Assembly: GCA_900540455.1 (NCBI GenBank)
Contig: UQGD01000005.1
Location: 33,988-97,987, forward strand
Reading direction: 5' to 3'
Length of the DNA: 64,000 nucleotides
Source of the DNA: an uncultured Faecalibacterium sp.
GTDB lineage: Bacteria > Bacillota > Clostridia > Oscillospirales > Ruminococcaceae
In this document: piece after piece, positions 39,395 to 47,647 of the stretch
Layout of the letters: every line of letters starts with the position of its first letter
Position numbering within the stretch: the first letter of the stretch is position 1
The notes under the pieces: model-generated
Databases searched by the model: none
Told to the model about the DNA's origin: nothing
Seen by the model: the letters and a program-made list of their open reading frames with translations, nothing else
Program-made: the position numbers and the translations under genes

Positions 39395-39453
39395 ATGATA
39401 CAGACCCCGTCACGCCTCTCAACGATGCGTACCATGACGGGGTCGCTTTTTTG
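39395..39453 (+). ncRNA. Small RNA upstream of the Abi gene
   Basis: From about 39395 the transcript would be about 55 bases: GACCCCGTCA (39403-39412) pairs with TGACGGGGTC (39435-39444), followed by GCTTTTTT. The 22-base loop contains CGC...GCG that could pair. A perfect promoter directly upstream and the terminator-like end mean a discrete RNA. A structured RNA upstream of abiF-type genes has been described (abiF motif, as I recall); this copy fits its place. Read-through would express the Abi gene. Confidence 0.65.
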
Positions 39454-39471
39454 TTATACGGAGCTTTTCAC

Positions 39472-40365
39472 ATGAAGGAATTGAAAAAACATCTTTCCCT
39501 GACAGAGCAAGTAAGCCTTCTTGAATCCCGCGGGTTAATTATCACGGACAAGGAAGAAGCGGAAAAGTTACTATATCATGTGAACTATTATCGGCTTTCT
39601 GGTTATCTTCATGGATTCAAACAGGATGATGGCATACACTATCTTCCCGGCACTACATTGGCGCAAATCAAGGCGCTATATGATTTTGACCGAAAACTGA
39701 CTCGCATTTTAATGTTTGCATTGGAAGACATCGAAGAAACGTTGAAAACACGGCTGTCCTATGCTCTTACATCGGCTTTCCCTGAAAATCCCCTGATCTA
39801 TTTGGATAGTTCGATTTATCGCAATCATTCAGATTTTTTGAAGTTCTCAAGCTTGTTTTATCACGAGTTTAAAAACAGCCGCAATCTCCCATTTATCAAA
39901 CATCATATGCAGGAATATGATGGCAATCTTCCAATGTGGGTAGCCGTCGAGATTCTGACGATGGGAAATATATCCGCTATTTATGAGAATCTTCAAACGC
40001 CCTATCAGAAAAGATTGGCCCGAAGTTACCAAACAGGGCCTGCACAGCTGGGAAGTTGGATTAAAAATATCACCTATACTCGAAATCATCTCGCACATTA
40101 TATGCGCATCTATAATTTTAATTTTGGCCGAACTCCCATTCAGTGCAAGAAGCATCACAAATATAAAGAAGCCAGCGGAAAAATTTTCGACCAGATTTAC
40201 ATTATGGCGTTTCTTTATTCAACACCTACTGAGTGGAACAATTATGTTCTTTCCGAAATCGAAGCCCTTCTGGAAGAGTATTCGGAATATGTACATCTTT
40301 CGGCGTTGGGATTTCCTCCAAATTGGAAAGAACTATTGAACATACCCGAGGATGATAAGTCCTGA
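39472..40365 (+). CDS. Abi_2 family abortive-infection protein (AbiD/AbiF-like HEPN)
   Basis: A 297-residue protein. The start LSLTEQVSLLESRGLIITD and NYYRLSGYLHGF are typical of Abi_2 proteins. RNHLAH (about 206-211) is the R-x4-H motif of HEPN RNases. Such proteins stop phage growth by cutting RNA or halting translation. The ATG at 39472 has GGAG 9 bases upstream. A small RNA lies just upstream and may control or neutralise it. Probably protects the lysogen from other phages. Confidence 0.85.
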   Translation: MKELKKHLSLTEQVSLLESRGLIITDKEEAEKLLYHVNYYRLSGYLHGFKQDDGIHYLPGTTLAQIKALYDFDRKLTRILMFALEDIEETLKTRLSYALTSAFPENPLIYLDSSIYRNHSDFLKFSSLFYHEFKNSRNLPFIKHHMQEYDGNLPMWVAVEILTMGNISAIYENLQTPYQKRLARSYQTGPAQLGSWIKNITYTRNHLAHYMRIYNFNFGRTPIQCKKHHKYKEASGKIFDQIYIMAFLYSTPTEWNNYVLSEIEALLEEYSEYVHLSALGFPPNWKELLNIPEDDKS

Positions 40366-40407
40366 CTTCTTGCAAACTTCCCCCTATATGCGGGGGAATA
40401 AAACAAA

Positions 40408-40440
40408 AACTCCCCCGGTGCTACCAACACCGAGGGAGTT
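40408..40440 (-). terminator. Leftward terminator before the integrase
   Basis: AACTCCC-CGGTG (40408-40420) pairs with CACCG-GGGAGTT (40428-40440). Only the minus strand has the U run (TTTTTG), so it blocks leftward transcription entering the Abi gene. A second stem TCGCCCCT/AGGGGCGA follows at 40453-40473. Confidence 0.75.
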
Positions 40441-40552
40441 AAGATCAGCAGCTCGCCCCTGCGAGAGGGGCGATATCGCACACTCGACACTGCGATTATA
40501 CTCCAAGCGGGCAGGCTTGTCAAAGTGTACCCAAAACAAGGAGGTGCAGATC

Positions 40553-41725
40553 ATGCCAAAAAAGAAGCGCCGCTCGGATGGGCGCATGGAGATCAAACGC
40601 AAAATGCCGGACGGCAAGCTCCGGCACTTCATGGGCCAGACGGCTAAGGAATGTGAGGAAAAATACCGCCAGGCTCTTGTGGACTTCAACGCCCAGCAGG
40701 CCGATCGGGCCGCCGGGCCAGCCTTTTGCACCCTGGCAGACGACTGGTGGGCCGCAAAGCAGCGGGAGGTGCGGCACGGCACGGTGCGCTGCTATGCTCC
40801 CGCCGTCCAGCGGCTGAAGGAGGCCTTTGGCGACTCCCCTGCCGCCCAGATCAGCGCCCAGGACGTGGCCGAGCTGCTGGCGGGGATGCAGCACCAGGGC
40901 CTGGCCACAAAGACCATCAGCAACGCACACAGCATCTTAAGCATGATCTTTGAGTTTGGGGCCGTCCACTATGGACTGACCGCCAACCCCTCCCGCCTGG
41001 TGTCCACCCCGACCGGCAAAAAGGTAAAGCGCAAGCCTCCCACCGACCCGCAGGAGCAGGCCGTGCGGCGTGTGCTGCAGCAGGCCGCAGACTCCGGCCA
41101 GGTCGATACCGCTATTGCCCTGGGGGCGATTTTGCTGTATACTGGAGTACGCCGGGGCGAGGCGCTGGCGCTGCGCTATGGAGACATCGACCGCACAGCG
41201 GGCACGATCACCATCGGCGCATCGGTCGAGCACCGTGGCAACCGCCCCACCCTTGGCGCACCCAAAACCGAAAACGGGTACCGAGTACTCCCCCTGCTGC
41301 CTCAGCTGCGCCGCATCCTGGATGCGTATGGCTGGCACGCTGCCTCCCGCTATGTGCTGGGCGGCGGCGAGGAGCCTTTGACCTACCGGCAGACCACCAA
41401 CTGCTGGACGGCCTTCTGCCGCCGCTGCGGCCTGGCAGAGGCCGTTGTGCGCCAGCGCAAAGGCTACGGCTCCGGCCGAGTCCCCCGCACCGTCCAGCAC
41501 ACAGAATACAAACCCCTTGTCACTCCGCACCAGTTCCGGCACTGGTATGTGACCGAGCTGTACCAAGCGCAGATCCCCATGGAGGTCGCCGTGCGGATGC
41601 TGGGCCATGCGGACAGCGAAATGGTGCGCCGGGTCTACCTGGACGTAAACGGCACCATGCTGGCCCAGGCCGGGCAGATGCTCTCTGCCCACATGGCCGC
41701 CGGGTCTGCAAAAAGTCTGCAATAG
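40553..41725 (+). CDS. int: Tyrosine-type integrase
   Basis: A 390-residue phage integrase. An arm-binding N-terminus (basic, RRSDGRMEIKRKMPDGKLRH) precedes a SAM-like core-binding domain and the catalytic domain with R200 (TGVRRGE), K238, H326 and R329 (HQFR), H352 (LGH) and nucleophile Y362. AAGGAGG precedes ATG 40553. It ends 34 bases before the att core, the normal place. The long upstream open frame is not used. Confidence 0.93.
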   Translation: MPKKKRRSDGRMEIKRKMPDGKLRHFMGQTAKECEEKYRQALVDFNAQQADRAAGPAFCTLADDWWAAKQREVRHGTVRCYAPAVQRLKEAFGDSPAAQISAQDVAELLAGMQHQGLATKTISNAHSILSMIFEFGAVHYGLTANPSRLVSTPTGKKVKRKPPTDPQEQAVRRVLQQAADSGQVDTAIALGAILLYTGVRRGEALALRYGDIDRTAGTITIGASVEHRGNRPTLGAPKTENGYRVLPLLPQLRRILDAYGWHAASRYVLGGGEEPLTYRQTTNCWTAFCRRCGLAEAVVRQRKGYGSGRVPRTVQHTEYKPLVTPHQFRHWYVTELYQAQIPMEVAVRMLGHADSEMVRRVYLDVNGTMLAQAGQMLSAHMAAGSAKSLQ

Positions 41726-41759
41726 CAAATATACGTCGAGTTCTCGTTGTTTTATGAGA

Positions 41760-41783
41760 GTTCGAGTCCCGTATCCTGCTCCA
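41760..41783 (+). repeat. att site: 3' end of a tRNA gene
   Basis: GTTCGAGTCCCGTATCCTGCTCCA looks like the T-loop, T-stem 3' arm, acceptor arm, U73 and CCA of a tRNA whose 5' acceptor would be GCAGGAT. The bases before it (TTATGAGA) do not pair, so the other half is replaced by phage DNA. It is the phage-side att junction next to int; the whole tRNA should lie at the left prophage end, outside the window. U73 with this acceptor hints at tRNA-Gly. Confidence 0.65.
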
Positions 41784-41789
41784 AGCCAT

Positions 41790-41833
41790 AAAACCGCATG
41801 GATGCTCAGAAAACGAGTATCCATGCGGTTTTT
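41790..41833. terminator. Strong terminator right after att
   Basis: AAAACCGCATGGAT (41790-41803) pairs perfectly with ATCCATGCGGTTTT (41819-41832), T run on both sides. It probably was the tRNA terminator and now also ends the integrase transcript. Confidence 0.85.
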
Positions 41834-41940
41834 CTGTTTTTCTCCGCATCGTTTTGGGCCATTCCCTGCACCGCCTGCGATTTTGCAAGGGTCTACAAGA
41901 TCGCCTGGATGCTTTAAGCGTCCGGACGATATTGTAGATG

Positions 41941-41981
41941 CATCTGGGAGACTGCAACTCTGCCAACTGAGCTAAAACGGC
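41941..41981 (-). other. tRNA 5'-half remnant
   Basis: On the minus strand GCCGTTTTAGCTCAGTTGGC and the following AGAG are the acceptor 5' strand and D-arm of a tRNA. No T-arm or 3' acceptor follows, so it is truncated. A long imperfect hairpin (TCTACAA...TTGTAGA, 41891-41938) lies beside it. This marks past recombination at the site. Confidence 0.5.
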
Positions 41982-41984
41982 ATG

Positions 41985-42014
41985 AAAAAACCACGGTGCG
42001 GGTGCATCGTGGTT
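41985..42014 (-). terminator. Leftward terminator beside the tRNA remnant
   Basis: AACCACG (41989-41995) pairs with CGTGGTT (42008-42014) and the minus strand continues TTTTTTC. It would end a leftward transcript coming from the structured segment at 42.07-42.17 kb. Confidence 0.7.
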
Positions 42015-42068
42015 AAAAGGTCTATTAACAGGAACGGGGAACGGCATCTGAACCGTTCCCCATCGATT

Positions 42069-42168
42069 GGCATTTGGCAGGCGTACCATCCTCCTGCATC
42101 TCTCAGGGCACAGCCCTTGTCATTACCAGCGGCGTGTGGTCGGTACGAAATCTACCACCTCAAATGCC
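42069..42168 (-). ncRNA. Candidate multibranched RNA
   Basis: Nested pairs: GGCATTTG/CAAATGCC (42069-42076, 42161-42168), CGTACC/GGTACG (42082-42087, 42142-42147), AGGGC/GCCCT (42105-42109, 42113-42117) and ACCA/TGGT (42125-42128, 42137-42140). GCAGG/CCTGC (42077-42081, 42093-42097) could form a pseudoknot. A minus-strand terminator follows at 41985-42014, favouring leftward transcription. I could not match it to a known RNA class. Confidence 0.4.
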
Positions 42169-42279
42169 TTTCTTATCCTATGCTTATCATAGCATTTTTA
42201 TTTTACCTTGTAAAGAACTTCTTTGTTGTGGATAAGTAAGGCAAACTCACAGCTGCAGTTTGCATGGATGTGCTCTGCG

Positions 42280-42549
42280 TGCCCGCCCTTGCACAGCTTC
42301 GGCCAAGCGGACAGCGCTATTGCCCTGGAAACGATTTTGCTGTATACTGGAGTTTACTGAGGCGAGGCGCATCGACTGCACAGCAGGCAGGAGCCCATCG
42401 GCGCATGGGTCCAGCACGCTGGCAACCGCCCCCAAACCCAAAAGCGGGCACAGATCGCCCCCATAGAGGTTTTTGTGCGGATGCTGGTCAGGCCGGGCAG
42501 ATGCTCCCCCCTATGGCCGCCGGGTCTAAAAAAGTCTGCAACAGCAAAT
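42280..42549 (+). pseudogene. Decayed integrase remnant
   Basis: The segment CTATTGCCCTGG...TTTTGCTGTATACTGGAGT and pieces up to AAAAGTCTGCAACAGC match integrase bases 41111-41733 in order, with several deletions and stops. It keeps the catalytic arginine neighbourhood region and the 3' end but no open frame. It must come from a related, older prophage at the same site. Confidence 0.8.
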
Positions 42550-42578
42550 ATATGGCGAATTTTTGTTATTCCACGAAA

Positions 42579-42601
42579 GTTCCGGCCCCGTATCCTGCTT
42601 T
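42579..42601 (+). repeat. Decayed second att core
   Basis: GTTCCGGCCCCGTATCCTGCTT matches the att core at 41760 with few changes (TTCGAGTCCCGTATCCTGCTCC). It lies at the same distance after the integrase remnant as the real att after int. Confidence 0.65.
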
Positions 42602-42606
42602 GATTC

Positions 42607-42635
42607 GCCGCAGGCTCTAAGTCTGCGGCTTTTTT
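42607..42635 (+). terminator. Terminator after the second att core
   Basis: GCCGCAG (42607-42613) pairs with CTGCGGC (42623-42629), then TTTTTT. Together with the two features before it, this repeats the int-att-terminator order. Confidence 0.8.
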
Positions 42636-42666
42636 GTTTCCCTTACAGAAAGGACAGGTCCATTCC

Positions 42667-43029
42667 ATGATCTTTATCCCTCTACTGCATTATTTTCAGT
42701 GTAAAAACACCTACAGCGGCAACGAGGAGGGCATGCGGTACCGGCTGACCCCTGGCAAATGCAAAGTCACCGGGGAGGACGGTGCTGAGCAGGAGCGCTC
42801 CACTTTGACGGTGGACGTCTGGCCGGACCCCTGGACGCTGGAATTTACCGACCCGGCCCTGCGCCGGCAGGCCGTATTTGCGCTGAGCGACGAGGGCCGG
42901 GCACAGGCCGCCGATTATCTGTCCCAGCTGTATGAAGATGAGATCGACCGCTGGAAGGCCTGTCCTTCCCTGCTGGACTGCGATCCCTGGACGCCGCCCC
43001 AGCCAGCAGAAGATGAAGGAGAGAGCTGA
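42667..43029 (+). CDS. Unknown conserved-looking protein before dnaD (120 aa)
   Basis: Starts MIFIPLLHYFQCKNTYSGNE; acidic, with LTVDVWPDPWTLEFTD in the middle and a C-terminal helix (YLSQLYEDEIDR). GGACAGG precedes the ATG at 42667. It is two bases upstream of the DnaD-like gene, so they form an operon. Function unknown. Confidence 0.7.
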   Translation: MIFIPLLHYFQCKNTYSGNEEGMRYRLTPGKCKVTGEDGAEQERSTLTVDVWPDPWTLEFTDPALRRQAVFALSDEGRAQAADYLSQLYEDEIDRWKACPSLLDCDPWTPPQPAEDEGES

Positions 43030-43031
43030 CC

Positions 43032-43946
43032 GTGATCTATCGTTTAAAGGAATACAAAGGCGACAGCGTACCTGTGCCCCAGCTGGTGTTCAGCAAGCTG
43101 GGCATCGCAGAGGAGTACAGTGTGCGGGTCGCATTATATGTGCTGGCCACCGGCATCACCGACCCCGACAAGCTCTGCGCTGATCTGAAACTGCGCAGCC
43201 GCATCACCGCCGAAAGCGCCCTCTCCTTCTGGGCGGGCGCAGGTCTGCTGGAGCGCTACGACGAAAACGCAGCCCCCAGCCTGGAACCCAGCGCACCTGC
43301 CCCCATGACCTGGCAGGAGATCGCTGCCGCCAGCCGCACCGACCCCATGATCTCCAGCCTGATCGACTGCGGGCAGACCAGCTTTGGCCGGGCTTTGACC
43401 CACAAGGAGATGGAAAAGCTGGTCAACCTCTACATCCTGGATGGCTATGCCCCGGAGACGGTCATGCTTTGTCTTGCTTACACCGCCAGCTTAGGCAAAC
43501 GCACGCTGGCGGCGGTGGACCATGAGCTGAAGGTCTGGCGTGCGGAAGGCGTGGAGACCGGCGAGCAGGCCGATGCCCACCTGAAACTGCTGGCGGTGCG
43601 CCGCAGCCGAGAGCAATACGTCTGCGGTCTGCTGGGTCTGACAGAGGCAGAGCTGACCCTGGGCGGGCGCAAGGCCATCGCACGCTGGTACGAAGTATAC
43701 GGCTACGACGATGCCATGGTGCAGGAGGCCGCCATCCAGGCCGGGCCAAAGAAAGACCTGTGGTACTGGAACAGCATCCTCAAGACCTGGAACGCCAAGG
43801 GGCTGCGCACGATCCACGATGTGCGGGGGCCGGTGCCTGCAGCTGGCGCCAGCCGGAACATCCGTGTAGACCGGACGACCCCCAGCGGCAACGACTTTTT
43901 GAGCACACCTGTCCGCCGACGTTCGCTGAAAAAGCAGCCGGACTGA
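43032..43946 (+). CDS. DnaD-domain protein (primosome)
   Basis: A 304-residue protein. The second half (KAIARWYEVYGYDDAMVQEA, then YWNSILKTWNAKGL, about 220-265) is the DnaD/DnaB_2 domain that acts in primosome assembly and replication restart in Firmicutes. The N-terminal half contains a wHTH-like region. The start is GTG 43032. It is followed by the helicase-loader gene. Confidence 0.85.
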   Translation: MIYRLKEYKGDSVPVPQLVFSKLGIAEEYSVRVALYVLATGITDPDKLCADLKLRSRITAESALSFWAGAGLLERYDENAAPSLEPSAPAPMTWQEIAAASRTDPMISSLIDCGQTSFGRALTHKEMEKLVNLYILDGYAPETVMLCLAYTASLGKRTLAAVDHELKVWRAEGVETGEQADAHLKLLAVRRSREQYVCGLLGLTEAELTLGGRKAIARWYEVYGYDDAMVQEAAIQAGPKKDLWYWNSILKTWNAKGLRTIHDVRGPVPAAGASRNIRVDRTTPSGNDFLSTPVRRRSLKKQPD

Positions 43947-43975
43947 TCTTTCCCCCCATACGATAAGGAGGCTTT

Positions 43976-44965
43976 ATGCGTACCAAAAGCGAATTGTACC
44001 AGGCTGCACTGCGCACCGTAGCGGTGCGGCGTCAGACCGCCCGTGCGCTGGCCCAGGATGCCCGCGCCCAGGCCGAAGCCGCGATCCCCGGCCTGCTCCA
44101 TGCGGAAGAAGAAGTGCGGGTGCGGGGGGTGCGCTGTGCTTTGGCGGGCGCCACCGGCACCGGCCGAGCAGAAGCCGCCGCAGCCCTGGCAGATGCCAAG
44201 AAAAAGCTGCAGCAGCTGCTTGCCCAAAGCGGCCGCCCGGCGGATGCGCTGGAGCCAAAGTACCACTGTGCCCTGTGCCAGGATACCGGCATACAGCAAG
44301 GGCACACCTGCACCTGTGTCCACCGGGAAATGCAGCGTCTGCGCCGGGAAGAGATCGAGGCGCTTTCCAGTTTATCGGTCTCCAGCTTTGATACCATGGA
44401 TCTTGGCTACTACCCCAACACCCCGGACCCCGCTTTAGGCGAAAGCGTCCGCAGCTACATGGGGGCGCTGCTGGCTGACCTGAAAGACTATGCCGAGCAG
44501 TTCTCCCCCGCCCTGCGGGAAAGCCTTTTGCTCATTGGCAATGCAGGCTTGGGCAAGACCCATGCTGCGCTGGCCATTGCCGGGCGGGTCCTGGAGCAAG
44601 GCTTTGACGTGATCTATGTATCCAGCCCGGATTTCTTTGCCCGGCTGGAAGCCCTGCACTTTGGCGCTGACCCTGCCGGAGAGGAGGAGACCCTGCTGCG
44701 CACCGCCTCCGCTGCGGATCTGCTGATCCTGGACGATCTGGGCACAGAGTTCAACTCCAATTTTCTCATCACCACCCTGTACAGCCTGCTGAACAACCGT
44801 CTGGGGGCCAAGCTGCCTACCATTGTGACCACCAATGTCACCGATGGCTCGCTGCTGGAAAAGCTCTACACCGAAAAGATCTCCAGCCGGCTTTCCTCTT
44901 TTGTTCCCTGCCGCTTTTTGGGGGAGGATATCCGCACGAAACTAGCCCAGGGCGAACAGCCCTGA
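43976..44965 (+). CDS. DnaC/DnaI-like helicase loader ATPase
   Basis: A 329-residue AAA+ protein. Zinc site CALCQDTG...CTCV (about 98-115), Walker A GNAGLGKTH (about 187-195), Walker B LLILDDLG (about 247-254), and sensor region TTNVTDGSL (about 285). It loads the replicative helicase with DnaD. AAGGAGG precedes ATG 43976. It ends 54 bases before a strong terminator. Confidence 0.88.
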   Translation: MRTKSELYQAALRTVAVRRQTARALAQDARAQAEAAIPGLLHAEEEVRVRGVRCALAGATGTGRAEAAAALADAKKKLQQLLAQSGRPADALEPKYHCALCQDTGIQQGHTCTCVHREMQRLRREEIEALSSLSVSSFDTMDLGYYPNTPDPALGESVRSYMGALLADLKDYAEQFSPALRESLLLIGNAGLGKTHAALAIAGRVLEQGFDVIYVSSPDFFARLEALHFGADPAGEEETLLRTASAADLLILDDLGTEFNSNFLITTLYSLLNNRLGAKLPTIVTTNVTDGSLLEKLYTEKISSRLSSFVPCRFLGEDIRTKLAQGEQP

Positions 44966-45018
44966 CCTGCATCCCAAACGCGATCTGCCCCACAGACAGC
45001 CTGAACCCCACACAACGC

Positions 45019-45064
45019 ACAAGCCCCCGGCATCGTCCGAATCACGATGCCGGGGGCTTGTTTT
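45019..45064 (+). terminator. Perfect 18-bp terminator of the dnaD-dnaC operon
   Basis: ACAAGCCCCCGGCATCGT (45019-45036) pairs perfectly with the complementary 18 bases (45044-45061), followed by TTT. Confidence 0.9.
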
Positions 45065-45090
45065 AGGGAAAAGCAAAAAGCAGGTAAAGG

Positions 45091-47043
45091 TTATTTCTTG
45101 GCCTGGTACCAATCAGAAGAAGCCTGGTACTCCCCTGCGGTAACTGCCACCGGAGCACTGGACGGATCGGCCTGGTAATACAGGGTGCCGTCTGCACCGC
45201 GGCTGTACTTGGTGAAGAAGTCCTCCCAGATGGTCACGCTTTCCTCCTGGAGGTAAACGTGGGGGGTATCGTTGACCATGGTGTACCGCATCAGCGGGAT
45301 GCCCGCATCATTGGAGAAGGTCTTGGTAACGAATGCGCCGTTGTAATCGGTGCTGTCCTGGACCGTCTTTTCATTGACCTGGTTCACTGCGTTCCAGCCC
45401 TGGATGGTCTTGACGTTGCCATTGCCCTCTACCAGGCTGGAATCGCCGTCGTACTCGCCCAGAATGCCCCAAGCGGGGATCATCTTGCCCTCCGGGATCG
45501 CCTCAGAGGGAGCGTTCATTGCACCAATGGGTGCGATCGCAGCCAAACGGTCGGTAAAACGGGAAGCCAGCGTCCAGGTCATCATGCTGCCGTTGGAATG
45601 GCCGGTGGCATAGATACGGCTGGCGTCGATGTTGAAATCTGCCTCCATGCGGTCCAGCAGGCTGTCCAGGAAGTTCAGGTCTGCATCCGGGTCTGCACCC
45701 TGCACCAGCTTGCTAAAGGCACCGCCCAGCCACATAGCGGTGGGGATGTTGCCCAGAGCATCTGCCGGACGGACCATGCCCTGTGCAAACACAACGATAA
45801 AGCCATTCTCCTCCGCCACATCATACCAGCGGGACTCCTCCGCAATGGCGTACATGGAGGCAGTGTAGCCGTGCATCACCAGCACCAGGGGCACAGCCTC
45901 GTCTCCGGTATAGGTGGAGGGCACATAGGTCATCCAACGGCGCAGCTCGCCATTGACCTCTTCCTCATGCACGGTAAAGCCAGGCTTGGTGAAGTCCTGG
46001 GTCTTTGCAACACGGCCAGGCAGCTGCATTGCCATAAAGCGCTTGAACTGACCGGAGAACTGATTCCAGATCGCTGCCGGGCTGCGCTTGCCGGTGCTGA
46101 CCCACACCTCAGAAGCCGAGCCTTCCCGACCGGTGGTGTAGACCGTCTCTGCGGCCTGGTTTGCAGCGGCAGGCTTTGCCTGGTTTGCCTGCAGGTAGTA
46201 ATCCAGCGCCGTCTTATCGTCCTCATCCGAGGCAACGAACCAGACCGGGGTATCCACGGTCTTGGCGGCAATGGCTTCCTCCTGCACACCGCGGGTGGAG
46301 TCGCCGGGGAACGGCAGCACATACTGCTCGCCTACCGCTGCCAGAGAAGCAGCCGGCACAGCGGCTGCATCCACCGCACAGATGGAGCTGAAATCGCTGG
46401 CCCAGCGGGCACCAAACAGCAGGGCTGCAGCGCCGCCCTCCTCGTAACCCACCAGAGCAGTGTGGGACTTATCCATCGAGAAAGCACCCGTCAGCTTCGT
46501 GCTCTTTTTGCGCATCAGCTGATACAGGCCATCCAGCAGGGCTGCATCGTCCCGGCGGGCAGGGTCCAGAGAGAGGTTCCAGGTGCCGCCGTTTTCCGGC
46601 TCCACAAAAGCCACGCCGATCTTATTCTGGTCGGCTACGGCACGCCACTGCAGACCGGTGATGGAGTTGGAGAACTCCTTTGCCGTGGTGTGGTCCGGCG
46701 TCATCACGATGACCGCCGGTGCCCAGGGGCTCATCCCATCCGGCAGGTAGTAAGTAGCAATGCCCTTGGTGTTCTCGTTGACCTCCACAGGCACGTTGTG
46801 GAACACGCCCACGTTCACGTTGACATAGGGGTTTGCGGGATCATAACCACTGGTCTGACCGCCGATGACACCAGCGCCTGCCATCCGACGTGCCAGAGGG
46901 GTATACCACTCATTTGCTTCCAGCGTAACAGCGTTTTCCACATCCAGACCCGTGGCGGCCGCTGCACTGACCGGCAGCATCATACCCGCTGCCATGCTGG
47001 CCACCAATGCCAGCGAGACAGCGCTTTTCCAGATGATCCTCAT
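45091..47043 (-). CDS. Secreted PHB-depolymerase/LpqC-like esterase with doubled hydrolase fold
   Basis: A 650-residue exported protein: signal peptide (residues 1-27, MRIIWKSAVSLALVASMAAG then VSAAAA). The second half (about 345-640) is an esterase with oxyanion text LVMHGYTAS and nucleophile GHSNG; ILGEYDG likely carries the acid and THVYL-like text the His. The first half repeats the same fold, but the elbow reads GYEEG, with Glu instead of Ser, so it seems inactive. It probably cuts esters on carbohydrates or polyesters outside the cell. AAAGGAGG precedes ATG 47043. Confidence 0.85.
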   Translation of the reverse strand: MRIIWKSAVSLALVASMAAGMMLPVSAAAATGLDVENAVTLEANEWYTPLARRMAGAGVIGGQTSGYDPANPYVNVNVGVFHNVPVEVNENTKGIATYYLPDGMSPWAPAVIVMTPDHTTAKEFSNSITGLQWRAVADQNKIGVAFVEPENGGTWNLSLDPARRDDAALLDGLYQLMRKKSTKLTGAFSMDKSHTALVGYEEGGAAALLFGARWASDFSSICAVDAAAVPAASLAAVGEQYVLPFPGDSTRGVQEEAIAAKTVDTPVWFVASDEDDKTALDYYLQANQAKPAAANQAAETVYTTGREGSASEVWVSTGKRSPAAIWNQFSGQFKRFMAMQLPGRVAKTQDFTKPGFTVHEEEVNGELRRWMTYVPSTYTGDEAVPLVLVMHGYTASMYAIAEESRWYDVAEENGFIVVFAQGMVRPADALGNIPTAMWLGGAFSKLVQGADPDADLNFLDSLLDRMEADFNIDASRIYATGHSNGSMMTWTLASRFTDRLAAIAPIGAMNAPSEAIPEGKMIPAWGILGEYDGDSSLVEGNGNVKTIQGWNAVNQVNEKTVQDSTDYNGAFVTKTFSNDAGIPLMRYTMVNDTPHVYLQEESVTIWEDFFTKYSRGADGTLYYQADPSSAPVAVTAGEYQASSDWYQAKK

Positions 47044-47249
47044 GTTTTGTTCCTCCTTTAGTGAAAAGAGCGGCAGCCTTCTCCGCCCGTGGGACCTCCA
47101 CAGGCGGCCGCTTTTCCGCATTTGCAAGGAGAGTTTACCATATTTCACGGATTTTTTGAAGTATATATTATCAATTTCAGCAAAATTGATATACTAGCAT
47201 TTCACTTCCTGTGTATTTTCACCAACCAACATTCGGAACCCCCTCCAAA

Positions 47250-47290
47250 AACGAACCAGCAGGAGAAAAGCTTCCTCCTGCTGGTTCGTT
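47250..47290 (-). terminator. Terminator after the small membrane gene
   Basis: AACGAACCAGCAGGAG (47250-47265) pairs with CTCCTGCTGGTTCGTT (47275-47290); the minus strand continues TTTTTGG. It ends the minus-strand 47.3-kb gene. Confidence 0.88.
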
Positions 47291-47300
47291 CTGGACATCC

Positions 47301-47531
47301 TTACCTTTTCAGCCTCTCCCGCCGGACAAGGGCGAAAAAACAGCCCATCAGCGGGAGGTAGGTGGCCACAAATACCACCCCCGCCCCCAGGGCGGCGGCT
47401 TTGCGGTGCTTTGGGGGGATCTGCATCCCCAGCAGGATGCCCACAGCACACAGGCAGAGTTTGATCCGGGCCAGGTCCATCCAGTCACTTTCCCGGATAT
47501 ACTGGTTCGCCAGCCGGAACAGGTCCTTCAT
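47301..47531 (-). CDS. Small two-helix membrane protein (76 aa)
   Basis: MKDLFRLANQYIRESDWMDL opening, then two membrane helices (about 25-42 and 48-68) and a basic end. Such proteins in Clostridia are often labelled phosphate ABC transporter permease-like, but they are too short to be a permease. AAGGAG precedes ATG 47531. The real role is unknown. Confidence 0.75.
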   Translation of the reverse strand: MKDLFRLANQYIRESDWMDLARIKLCLCAVGILLGMQIPPKHRKAAALGAGVVFVATYLPLMGCFFALVRRERLKR

Positions 47532-47647
47532 CGCAGCGCATCTCCTTTTTGTCCCCTTTTTCTAAGGGTATTTTCTCTATTATAGCACATCCGGACAAGA
47601 AAAAAAGCCCGCCCCGCCGCAATTCTGCGATGGGTGCGGGCTGGTTC

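Noticed and set aside
42061..42170. Possible TPP or other known riboswitch near the att relics
   Set aside because: Short matches such as CTGAGA and ACCAGCG appear, but order and spacing do not fit the TPP, FMN, glycine or cobalamin cores, and no suitable gene follows. Kept only as an unnamed structured RNA.
45259..47061. 600-codon plus-strand frame opposite the esterase
   Set aside because: It is a shadow of a GC-rich coding gene; it has no domain, no ribosome site and a composition full of His/Gln/Arg typical of antisense frames.
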